This document shows, piece after piece, positions 23,201 through 37,339 of a DNA stretch of 64,000 nucleotides. The DNA comes from Nematostella vectensis (Eukaryota > Cnidaria > Anthozoa > Actiniaria > Edwardsiidae). Location: contig NC_064043.1 of the NCBI RefSeq assembly GCF_932526225.1, forward strand, positions 8,981,501 to 9,045,500, read 5' to 3'. Under the pieces are notes generated by a model. It worked only from the letters and a program-made list of their open reading frames with translations, had not been told where the DNA came from and made no database searches. The translations under genes were made by a program, and so were the position numbers. How positions within the stretch are numbered: position 1 is the stretch's first letter; each line of letters opens with the position of its first letter.

Positions 23201-25940
23201 GATAAAATCGAGATGATTCTCATGTTTTATGGTTGTCAAGACCAGAGATCAATATTGTTTATTGTGAATATCATAATCTTGGGTATCATTATACTGAGAT
23301 GCTATGTACCATACCTTATAAACAGTGTTTCCCTTTTCAGATATAAAACCTGAAAATCTCCTCATCAGTAAGACGGACATCCTCAAACTCTGTGACTTTG
23401 GTAGGTGGTCCTTTACACAGGTGCAGGGTTTTCCAGGGAGGGATACAGAGGAGGTGGGTTGGGTGGATATCCACCCCCCTTTTTGGGCAAAAAAAAAAAA
23501 AAATGGCAACCCACTTTGTTTGAAGAAACTATGGAGAAGGTACTGTCCATGTGCCATCTCCTGCTTGAATTTGCTGACGCGACAAATTCAGTTCAGCTTG
23601 AAGTATTGTTAGATCTATGTGACCTACCAAGAACCACTGGATCAGTTACAGGCCGCCTATCCGGCCATTATCCACCTATTTTATTATCCACCTATTTTGA
23701 AATCCTGGATCTGCTCCTGTTTTCCCTTTAGCATCTATCATCGATTACAGTTAACATCTGTCACCTTATACCAGAGAGATGATGCCTTGATGCTATAAAT
23801 AATGCCTTAAAGAATGATTGACACTTTCAAGAATGTTTAATTTGTGTTTTTTTTATGTTGAAAGCTTTAGTCCAACAAAGGGCTGATAGGTTGGTCATCA
23901 GCTAAACAATACTCACAACATGTACTGCATAAAACTTTAACTTTTTGTTGTTATTTCCCTGCCACTACAGTGCAATTTAAAAGTGAGCATTTGATTTCCA
24001 ATTTCCCAAAATTACCTACTAATCTTTTCCCAGTTGTGCATAGCTCATAGAAAGCTGTGGGGTATCATCTATTGACAGATTCTTGTTACTGCAGGCTTTG
24101 CAAGAGCAATGACAGTCAACAGCAGTGCTCAACTAACAGACTATGTAGCAACAAGATGGTACAGGTCAACAGAGTTATTACTTGGGTAAGGAGTACATTA
24201 TTGTTACTTTTAGAACATCATCATTAGTTAATCTTTGCCCTACTTTTATCCCCTAAGTAAAAAGCAGACACCCCAAAGCCCCACGATTGTCCACTTTTAC
24301 TGTATGCAATACATAATAACGACCATTTAACTGGTGCCTATGTTTTGCTTTCTCAATCCTCTTGCAGTGCCCCATATGGAAAACCAGTGGACATCTGGGC
24401 CATTGGTTGTATTCTAGGGGAACTTAGCGATGGACAGGTTAGTAGATAGAAACGTTCAGTTTTTAATTTTTTCTGTCTATTATTCACCTCTGTGCTTATT
24501 AACATTCATATCTATTTTCAGCCAGTATTCCCTGGAGAGAGTGAAATAGACCAACTGTTTACCATTCAAAAGGCAAGACAGTTGATTTCAGTTTGTTTTA
24601 CTTTATCATGCTTACCTATCAAAATTTATTTTTATTATTTCTATTATAAAATGATGGTAAAAATAATTTTTTTAAGGTTGAATTTACACTACCTGAAATC
24701 TTTGTGGAATTATAATTAATTGGAGTGTGGAATTATAACAGGCACAAATGATAAACCGTATTATTTTGTATATGATTTATTTTGATATGAATGCCCAGGT
24801 CCTTGGCCCGTTGCCCCCAGAGCAGATGAACATGTTTCATTCAAACCCAAGATTTTCAGGCCTCAAGGTAACTTGACAATTCTGTGTCTAAGTTTCAACT
24901 TCAACTGAACTAACTTGGAAATATTTTATTACAGTTTCCTGCAGTTTCCTACCCCCAGACCTTATCACGAAAATATATGGGCATCATTAATGGACAGATG
25001 CTCAACTTCATGCAGGTCGGTATGCATTATCTTGCCTACTTGTTTTTCATTGATTTTTCTAAATACATCATTCTATAAGGTCTGGAACCTCCAATATAAG
25101 TGAGATCAGTGCTTTTCTTTTATGATCAGGTTGTGGTATTCTTTACTGTTTGATTACTGACAAGATGGTATCATCTTATTCGCAGAAAACTTTGCAACTA
25201 GATCCCAAGTTAAGGTGTACTATCGAAGACTGTTACCACCACCCTGCGTTCCAAACTGAACGTGACTCCCATGAGGCCAAGCTGAAAGAAAACCCGCATT
25301 TAGCCACACCAGTAAGAAGCGAATCTCATAGTAAGTCAAAGGCAACCATAAAGGCTTCCAAGCACAGGGAGAGTTTGCAAGGAGAGCCTAGCTACCTCTA
25401 CTCCAAGCCCTCACATGAGGTGAAACCTAGAGAGTCCACTGATCACAATGATGCTACAAATGCTAGTGTTAGTGACCAAGACATGAGAACGCAAATCCTT
25501 CGACAGGACCTAGGGAATGTTCAGAGAACCTCAGAGACTAACATAAGAAATAGTGAGAATGACCACAATGCTTCTAATATTGATTCACCCGTAGAGGGAA
25601 GGGACACCCCTGAGAGGTCCCATAATAAAGAAGACAATAGCAAAGGAATTAAGATATCAATGCTATCAGATAGTACAGGGTATAGGTCAAAAGGGGTAGA
25701 GACACAGAATGAGAAAGTCATGGACTCTAGAGGTGACAGGCAAGATGTTGACGACGATGGGTGTCACAGGAACAAGGCAGGGCCCCTTGCCCATAGCCAT
25801 GTGACAGCTGCAAACTACAGCTTCTTCCCAGTTGCTGGACAACCAGGAGGACAACAAGGGGGAGAAACAGTGAGCTGGAGCACACCCAAGGTAAATACAC
25901 TAAAACCCTAAGGGATAATATAATGATGATGATGATGATA

Positions 25941-25971
<31 letters not shown>

Positions 25972-28900
25972 CGACAACATTAATGACGCCCATATATTTT
26001 CGTGATAAGGCCTGGGGGTAGAAAACTGCAGGAAACTATAATGACGACGACGACGATAATGATGTTGCTAGTGCATACCTTTAGCACTGAGCCCTCCAGC
26101 TTTGGTTGGACTGCTTGTCTCATGGATGTTATTTGCCTTAGGGCTCATCGAGCACTTCATCAGCAGTGGCGGAGGAGATCCGTAAAGCCAAGTCAGTCAT
26201 CATGAACAAGAAGAAGGACAGGGATGGCTCCGCCTCCTTCAAGCTCAGGACACAGCAACAGCTACTTGTTAGAAACGAGGTAATAGCACAACACAGTGGT
26301 GTCAACTACTGCTTTACATGGTGAACGTTGTCGACTGATGTTTTCTCTTTTCAGCAGGGTCTTGATCAGCCACCCGTCAAACACAAAGAATCCAAGGGGG
26401 GCTTCATATCTTTTGACAGACGAAGCAAGCCTAATAATTATCTCGGTATGTTGAACAGTGTGGGTACGGCCGGACTTTCGCCTCGGACTTTCGCATACAA
26501 TAACATTGCCAAATATAACTTTATTATTGTGTGTCAGTAAAAGTTAAGGAATTACCTATATTCGAATTTCCATTTATTTTTTGCTTTGACATTTTAACTC
26601 AGTGAAAAATCGCGTGCTATGATGGGCGGCGCTAAAGGCGAAAAAGTGATCTGCAAACTGGTCGTATTTCGAGAAACTGTAGTTATACCCTGAATAAGGA
26701 CGCCTTTATTCCGACCTTCCATTCCATTGTTTTAAATCCAAGTGTTTCCCGCAGACACAAATGCTGGTAGCAGCGCCGCGCAGCCCAACTTCTCGATGCA
26801 CTTTAACATGGCGGCCTTGGACAGGCGTGGCTCATCCACAGACGTGACGTCATCAACCCCAGCAGACTCGGCCCAGGCTCCAGGGCTCACCACCTACCCT
26901 CCCCCTACAGGGCATCACGTAAAGGCCAGGTCGCTTGACACGCAGTGGTTAGTACGATAAATTGAGTTACCCCAAGAGACCATGATGTGGGAAGTCGCTT
27001 GGTTACCCTCTTTGTATTTAGATTGCAATACTAACGGGCGACGCAATTCTTTTATATAGTAATTCTTTTTTTTGGGGGGCAATAAGTTAAAACTCTCAGA
27101 GAATGACCGGGATTTTATTTTGTGAATGTGGAAATTTTTGGGCTATATTATTTTCGTGTTTCGCGCGCTTTTTGCTCTGAATTTGAACTGAGCGAAAACA
27201 CAAAATCTTTAAATAACTTAATTGCCTCTAGCGAGCTAATCCGGCAATGGGAATACAAAACAATGACAATCCAAGAAAAAAAAACTTGCTTCATAAGGAA
27301 ACATAAATTATTGAATATCCACATTTACTTCGTGGAAAAATCGATCAAAAATTCTGGCACTGTTTCTGCCTGCAAATACCGTTGCAGCACGTTCACGAGT
27401 CGGATGAATGCTTTTGGAAAATCATGTTTTTACACTCGTCGCCATTTATTTCATGTGATCTTAAAGGAAACAAGAAGCGGCCGCCAGCGAAGAGATCCAG
27501 CCACGAGGAGCGCACGAGAGAAAAGAGAAGAAGAAGAAGAAAAAGAAACTTCAACAGCAGGTAGTTTGTACTTTATGATACTAGGTCTATGAATCCTCCT
27601 ATCTAGGTCACTCCGTTTTATGCACCCATTTTCAATAAGATTGCACTCGGGGAATCCATGTTTCATAGCCTGCCGTGATTCATGGGTATCGAATATAAGC
27701 GTAAATTAAAGTCATCCAGGTTTTGGAGGCAGTGGCATTCTTGTTTATATGTTGCAAACATTCACAAGGCTTTCATAGACCAGGATTGAGCTATTCGTAT
27801 GGTACCCATAAATCAATGCGGGTTACAACTGATGGGTTCTCAAGTGCAACATTTGGGAATAAGTTTTTGATTGCGGTTTGTATTCATTTCTAGGCCTACA
27901 ACGTATCACTAGGCGGTCAGTGGAAGACGGCTCAACACAGAACCGACTCTACGAGGTACATAGTATGCGTCATACCAAGGGAATCTCCTTTTTAAGAGAT
28001 TATATTTTTTATTTGCAATTTTCTGATTGGATTTCCGTTTGCTCTAGCGACCACAACAAAATGGACCGAGTGAGGGCATCCGTGGACATCCAGGTCAGTC
28101 AGATATACTCGGACTATACTTATAGTCTGCTTTTAGCAGCCGCTTTTAGTGTCACGTGCGCCTTCCCCACGAATCACTACTGAAAATCGAGCCACATTCC
28201 TTTCTCTCTGGATGGTGATGCTCAGATGCTCTGTCAGATATACTCGTGCAGTGTGTGAGCTTATGCCTAGTATCTGCGTGCATAAAACCTTGTAAAGTCA
28301 CTGCTTGTGTAGTTTGTGGCTTTACACACGAGCCTAACTGTTCGTTTGTGGTCTAACACATGAGCCTAAATGTTCGTTTGTGGTTTTACACATGAGCCTA
28401 ACTTTTCGTTTGTGAGCCTCACTATTCGTTTGTGGTCTTACACATGAGCCTAACTGTTCGCTTGTGGTCCTATAGCAACCTCTTGACTACCGACCACCCA
28501 AACAAATCGGGCGCCTCGGCGTGACTGGCGATAAGAACCAGGAAAAGGTATATATTGTAACATCCTAGCTCGCCATGGGCGTCCCCTTGTAACCACGTCC
28601 CCCTACCCTGGGAGTTTTACGGTACTGCATATGCAACCTTTGGGGCAGACAGTTATTACTTAAAATGCCTAGCTTCAGTTTCTCCGATTTTTTCCACTAC
28701 AAGAACATTACAACTGGATATTCTTATAATTGTAGGCGTGAGCAGTTTCGCGCTACATTAATTCTCGCGCTGATTTCGCGTGGCTCAAGGAAAACACCTA
28801 GGAACTCTCTCTTACGTTAACATTTCACGTTCTTCAATTTAAAGCAACGGTACGCAATTTGCCCCGTGCCACACTGTCAGGTTCGCAAGAAAATGGAATC

Positions 28901-29699
28901 TCGTTCCTTACCCCTGTGCCATGATCATGTCTATCCATGTCCAAGCCCGTACCCAGGATTTTTCTTTGGGGGAGGGGGGTGCGAAATCAGAAAAGCTGGA
29001 CCTACCTTTTCCGGGGGGGAGGGATGGAATAAGTTCTCTGATAAAAATCTGACCATCCCCGAAAGAACAAAAAGGGTTTTTTTATGCGTTGCCGTATCTC
29101 CACGGGACGTTTATTGTCGGATTTGGGCTACATACCAGAGTGATCTGAGTTTGTCTACAAATAGCACGTCCATTGGGATCCAAAAGTGGACCTTCGGCCG
29201 TTCGCACCTCCTGCACCCCCCTGGGTGCGGGCCTGCTGTCCCACCCCAGGTGCTAAAAGATTGTAATAACGCCATTTAAAAAAAATTACCTTAGGGTGGA
29301 TCGTCTCAAACTGGCCAGACCCATAAGTCTCTTGGCGAAGTTCGTTTGCAGCCGCTACAACACAAGGGCTTCTACCCTAGTATTCCACAGCCCAGGTCCC
29401 GCTCGCCTGACCTCTACCACAGTAATCCCCAGCGATTGGGGAATCCCTTTCAGGGACATGCGCACAAGCACTCCGGCTCTGAGCCAGTCAATCCGAGCGC
29501 TTACTTCCCTGAGCGCGCGTTGAGCCCTGGGAATGAGTATTTAGCGCCTCTTCCTAAGAAGTCCTCCCGACCACCTTCCGAAGAAATTCCGAACGAAGAT
29601 CGGGAATTCCGAAGTCACGGTCATTTAAGGCCGTTAGGAAAAGAACATTCTGGTAAAGGGCCTCCTAACCTCAATGATCTGAAGGAGACTCCTTTATAA
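20260..29699 (+). CDS. CDKL5: Cyclin-dependent kinase-like 5 (CDKL5)
   Basis: Twenty-two coding exons join in phase to 867 residues: 20260-20296, 20471-20505, 21222-21267, 22033-22114, 22462-22516, 22852-22907, 22978-23042, 23341-23400, 24095-24185, 24368-24437, 24522-24572, 24799-24867, 24935-25015, 25186-25890, 26142-26279, 26355-26445, 26755-26947, 27467-27560, 27894-27955, 28048-28093, 28476-28547 and 29295-29699. It is a Ser/Thr kinase of the CMGC group; in vertebrates it phosphorylates microtubule and ciliary proteins. The kinase domain (about residues 4-290) has GEGAYGVV, VAIKK (K33), HRDIKPEN (D126) and DFG (D144). The activation loop is TDY (160-162) instead of TEY, and the usual SPE reads STE. 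The long basic, Ser-rich tail has a Lys run (KEKKKKKKK), as in vertebrates. Intron 11 is GC-AG. The start lacks the nine extra residues of the human protein. Confidence 0.93.
21590..21835. mobile_element. MITE with 25-bp terminal inverted repeats in CDKL5 intron 3
   Basis: Left arm GCCGCATTGTCACCAGTTTA(CTTCC) and its perfect reverse complement at the right end enclose 246 bases. TTTAA flanks both sides, a candidate target duplication of the TTAA type. A diverged copy lies at about 22570-22797 in intron 5. Confidence 0.85.
22506..22555 (+). repeat. 25-bp tandem duplication across the CDKL5 exon 5 donor
   Basis: Units 22506-22530 and 22531-22555 differ by one base. Each contains AAAAGgtatgt, so a second donor-like site lies 26 bases or so downstream of the real one (after 22516). 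Its use would shift the frame. Confidence 0.85.
22570..22797. mobile_element. Diverged second copy of the intron-3 MITE, in CDKL5 intron 5
   Basis: Shares long stretches with 21590-21835, including CTCTAAATTATCA(A/G)TCACATCC and the end GGAAGTA(cag)TAAACTGG, but its termini have decayed. Confidence 0.8.
25921..25975. repeat. (ATG)n microsatellite
   Basis: Trinucleotide repeat of gatgatgat type in CDKL5 intron 14, just after the exon 14 donor; a shorter (ACG)n run follows at about 26041-26055. Confidence 0.9.
28296..28475 (+). repeat. Minisatellite ending at the CDKL5 exon 21 acceptor
   Basis: About five units of roughly 33 bases (tacacatgagcctaactgtt / cgtttgtggtct). The last unit, cgcttgtggtcctatag, supplies the polypyrimidine-like end and AG of the acceptor used by exon 21 (28476). 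Confidence 0.8.
28942..29235. mobile_element. MITE with CARGCCCGYACCCAGG termini, CDKL5 intron 21
   Basis: Left end CAAGCCCGTACCCAGG and reverse complement of the right end CAGGCCCGCACCCAGG form 16-base inverted repeats with two mismatches around 294 bases with internal G tracts. No coding capacity. Confidence 0.65.
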
Positions 29700-31099
29700 T
29701 ACGAATAATTGTGTTAGATATAGTTATCTTTTATGCTGCACTTTCAGCATTTATTTCAGAATTTTTAACTGAAATTTTTAAAATTTACACATGTATATAG
29801 CTCTTCTTGTATATTATTTCTAATATCTTATACAATGTATTCTTACGCCTTTGTGAAATTATTGACATATTTGTTATATATATAAGAACGAGACCACACG
29901 CAGTATCTATCGCGGTACTCTATCGCATTATTCGCATAAGGCATTTTAGTACTCGTTGCGCTAGGGTCGCCTTTTCACTGCCCAAAGCGCGAGAGGAAAG
30001 CCATCAGTGTCGTGGTTGTAAACAATGTAACAACTCTGCAAATCTCTTCGTTACAAAATGTCAAATTATAAAAGAGGACCGACCGAATAAAAAATGAAAA
30101 CAGCCTTTTGTGTTTGTTTGATTCCATGTGTTATTCTCGGATGTTACTTCTGCTGAATGTGGTCCGGTGGAAAGTGTGTTATGGCGCGTGGTTATGAACC
30201 ATACCACCTGTTGCTTAGAAGATAAACTCTAGAATATAATAAACGGCATTAAACTATTTCCAACCTATTTTTACAACCCGTTTTGTTTACACAGAAGTTT
30301 GGTTGCTATATTTTACGTCATGTTTGCCGTATTTTACCCATTGTATGAAGCTTAACATTTTATTTACCAAGTGCAAAGGTTTCACTGGAAACGCTGATTC
30401 TTTTGTCACGCTGTTTTGTCGTGCAAAGCGCACTACTTTAATTAATTCCTTTCTTTGTATAAAAAAAATTATTGTTAGGATGATGTGGTTTACAAAATAT
30501 ACAGAAAATCCATAAAGAATGACACGACTTCAGATATAAACATTGAGTTTAAATAATATTGTTTGTTTTTTTGTATAAACTCTCGATTTAGATTCCAAAA
30601 TTGATATCTTGTTCAAGTATCTGCTAGGAGGATATCCACTACCGTTATTTTCCGAGGCTTAAAATAACAGTGACTCGAATGGTTGAAGTGCAATTATGAT
30701 GAGCAAACCTATTCCCATGCCCCAATCACTGCATCGAGTTGAAAATGCTCGACCGAAGGGTTTCCACGCCTGGGATCACAGACTAGTTTATTTATGAACC
30801 GTGTGAGACATTATTGGCTCATTGTCCTAAACAAGCAAAATAATTGACACGCGTTATTGTAAACAAGGCACCTGCTGAAATAAGCCAATCAGAACGCTCG
30901 GTTGATCGGGTCACTCTCCTGTTTGGGATAGTTTGCGATCTGGGCGCGGGCTTTAGAGAATCTAACCCTTGAATGATCTGATCCTCGCACGGGTGGAATC
31001 CCAAGTGGTATTACTGCACAAGAAAAAAGCGCTCAGTTTCCCCCACGCTCGCGGAGAATTCAAGGCATCCCTGTCGTTGCACGGACCGATATTTCCACC
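29700..31099. other. Intergenic: CDKL5 3' UTR and carboxypeptidase upstream region
   Basis: Apart from the CDKL5 3' UTR and the promoter of the carboxypeptidase gene, nothing is recognisable. No supported coding exon. Confidence 0.55.
30086..30091 (+). terminator. Possible poly(A) signal of CDKL5
   Basis: AATAAA about 390 bases after the CDKL5 stop codon, the first canonical hexamer I noticed downstream. Confidence 0.35.
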
Positions 31100-34586
<3,487 letters not shown>

Positions 34587-35992
34587 AAACGTGAACTAAC
34601 TTATGCTTCCTTTGTACCGCAACACCCACTGCCGTGACTACCAAGACAGAGCACATCAATCATTTTTTGAAAACGGTCTTTTTTTCTAGCCCGCCCGGCC
34701 AATCCCTTATTAGGACATTACATGCCATATTTTGAAGTCCGCTTCAGTCATTTTATTTTTTCGCTTTTTTGTCGCCTTAGAACTGTGTACATCGAGAATT
34801 TCCACGTTAACTTGCAGGAATTCGTGTTAACTATGATTTTTTAATTTTTTTTTTTTAAATAATTTTTCAATATGACGTTTTTAAAAAATAACCCGCGCGC
34901 TAGTTCCATGCCAATCAGGTTACGAGAGTCATAATTTTGATGAACACACATTTCATAGCCAGGAAGATTCTGTCGTGTTCTGATACGCATTGTAAGCATT
35001 TTTTTGTTTCGCTGTTTAACATGTTAAGATTACTTATCAAATAGTCATGCTTTCGCATCCTTATTGGCTTACTTCGCAAATGTAGCGCGCGTCGCATTGT
35101 TAGGTCTACAAAAGGTTGCTAAGATCGTTTCACTTGACGCGAAAGTTTGTTCGGTTTATATTAATTTATTTTTAAGTTACTTTAAGTGACTTTATTCCGT
35201 ATAATATCGCTGACTGAGAACAGTGTTCGTATTGGGGACTTTTACCCATTATTTTGTAGAGAAAATCAGAAAATTTTTGTGTACTGTCTAACTGCGGCTC
35301 TAAAACCACAAGACTATTGTAGCATGATAAGTCGTACCGAGTCGCTTTGCGCATTTGGTATCCATGTAAGAGGGAAAAATCACTATGATATTTGGCATTC
35401 AATGTATCTTCTTATTATACACTTTTGTGTGATGTTGATGAATTATGCAGTTATTGTAAAAATAAAGTTTTGTGGACATTTGTATCAATATTTGTAGACG
35501 ATTATAGTCCCTAATGGTTGTTTTTCCATATGATTATGACTGCACACAACCAAAAGTAAATCCTGGGTATGCGCTGCGACTGCATCAATCCAATCTTGGA
35601 TTTTTTTGTCAGCATATATCGAGTCGGTCTCTTGCAAAACCACTAACATGGAGAGAGCATGGTGTTTTTTCACAGGTTATTTCAGAAGAAAACGTGTTCT
35701 CGTGCTCTCTCATTTGTAATTCGGTTATAGACCAATCGCACGTGCTATCTGTGTTCGCTATAGACCAATGTGTGTGTTACTATATACCAATATAGACCAA
35801 TGTGTGTGTTTTACTATATACCAATATAGACCAATGTGTGTGTTACTATATACCAATATAGACCAATGTGTGTGTTACTATATACCAATATAGACCAATG
35901 TACACTAGTTCGTGATCACTTATTGTCACAGTAAACCTAGATTCTCGTGGCTATCTCAATCAGCTTGTATCCCCATTTGGTCTTGAGACTGT
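34587..35992. other. Intergenic with a short AT-rich tandem repeat
   Basis: No supported gene. At about 35757-35900 there are four to five copies of a unit of about 32-36 bases (tatagaccaatgtgtgtgtt / actatataccaa). Confidence 0.65.
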
Positions 35993-36595
35993 CTAAGCTC
36001 TTTCCTCACTTGTTTCTCTATTGCCTTGTGCCTCACACGGTATTGAAAATGTCTGGGTGCTTTCCTGATTTGTATCTCTGTTACCTTGTACTCCACACAG
36101 TCTTGAATCTGTCTGGGTGCTTTCCTCATAAGATGGTAATCCAATGTCCATCTCACGTGTCGTACAAGCCACGTCTTCATAGCCTGGCAGTGCAGGGAAT
36201 CTTAAAATATCATAACCTGCTCTCTCAGCTGCACAAATCTCATACGGAGGCGGTTGATCTAGAAAGATCTCCATCCGCATCGACTCATTTCTTGGCGTTT
36301 CCTCATCTGCCGTCGATAAACGAGTTCCACGGTAACTGTGCCAGTAAAAACAGCAAGTCTGCATTACGACCAAGAAGATAAATACGCCAGTTCCCGTAAG
36401 ATATCGCATCTCACACAAGACTCCTATAGTGATGAGACAGAAGCAAAGGGCGAACGAAAATCCGTAAACCACGATAGCTATCCATTGACAAAATTTGATC
36501 TTTTTGGACGTCTGTTCTTCCATATGTGATCCTTCGCTACGCAGCGCGTCAGGAAAAACTGGCGTTTGCGAAAACACTGATTGATAGAACGCCAT
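35993..36595 (-). CDS. Two-span membrane protein with PPPY motif
   Basis: Single-exon frame of 200 residues, not recognised by name. Two hydrophobic segments at about residues 36-62 and 66-86 are joined by a very short turn (MRYLTGT), so both ends face the same side. The tail carries DQPPPYE, a canonical PY motif for WW domains of NEDD4-type ubiquitin ligases, plus LPGYED and LPSYEE. This layout fits adaptors that recruit such ligases to membranes, but that is an inference. The C-terminus ends in a tandem pair of 21-residue units (ESTQT.S..C..QGNR.T), mirrored by a 63-bp DNA repeat at about 36000-36127. The start ATG at 36595 was taken; a second Met is at residue 25. Confidence 0.65.
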   Translation of the reverse strand: MAFYQSVFSQTPVFPDALRSEGSHMEEQTSKKIKFCQWIAIVVYGFSFALCFCLITIGVLCEMRYLTGTGVFIFLVVMQTCCFYWHSYRGTRLSTADEETPRNESMRMEIFLDQPPPYEICAAERAGYDILRFPALPGYEDVACTTREMDIGLPSYEESTQTDSRLCGVQGNRDTNQESTQTFSIPCEAQGNRETSEERA

Positions 36596-37339
36596 AGAAC
36601 TAACTACACGCCAGTCAACTATTTGCAGTCACAATTGCCGTAAATACACTCGCACTTTCTTTTCCTTCAAGAAATCTTCTCGTTGTTGATCCTTGTATGG
36701 AAGGCAATATTTGTTATGTAACCACAGAGATATTACAGTGTTGAGACAACTTTTGCGAAGTTAGTTTTTTGTTGTTTTTTTCGCGCATGATTACACCGCT
36801 GTGGATGGCACGCAAGCTAGGGAGGTCATGCGAAATCTTCGCAACACGCAGTCGTATTATATGCAATCATTTGCAAACATTTATGGCTCCGTGCTTGCAC
36901 AGTACAGCAATAATCGGTATAACTTTCGTAAACGCGTTATTTCCGCAAGAAAACGGCTTATTAGAGTTAGGGTATAAGCCAGAAGTACACCATTCTTCCT
37001 TACACAATATAAGAAGTGGTGAGAACAATATCCTTCAAGACCCTTGATGTTAATTGACTGAATAAACACCACATTCATAACATCGCTACCTAGGCACGGT
37101 CCACTGAATGTATTATGCATTAATAATGTTCAGTCACGAAAAAGCAAAAAATACTTTTCGGGGCAACAAGTTTTGTCACACAATGCAGACAAAAACACAG
37201 GTTGCCCAACCTCTCAATTTGACTCTATTGATAGCACAATAAACCTCTCAATAAACAGTGTGTACGAAAAAAGCGTAAAAATCAAAACAGAAAATAAAAG
37301 TTAAAAAAAGGACAATTACTACCTTGTTATCATATCTAA

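Noticed and set aside
25727-25993. Minus-strand poly-Ile protein
   Set aside because: Antisense of CDKL5 exon 14 plus the (ATG)n microsatellite.
27122-27592. 156-residue plus-strand frame
   Set aside because: Covers CDKL5 intron 17 and exon 18 in a frame that does not connect in phase; the accepted exon 18 frame gives the Lys-rich stretch and fits both neighbours.
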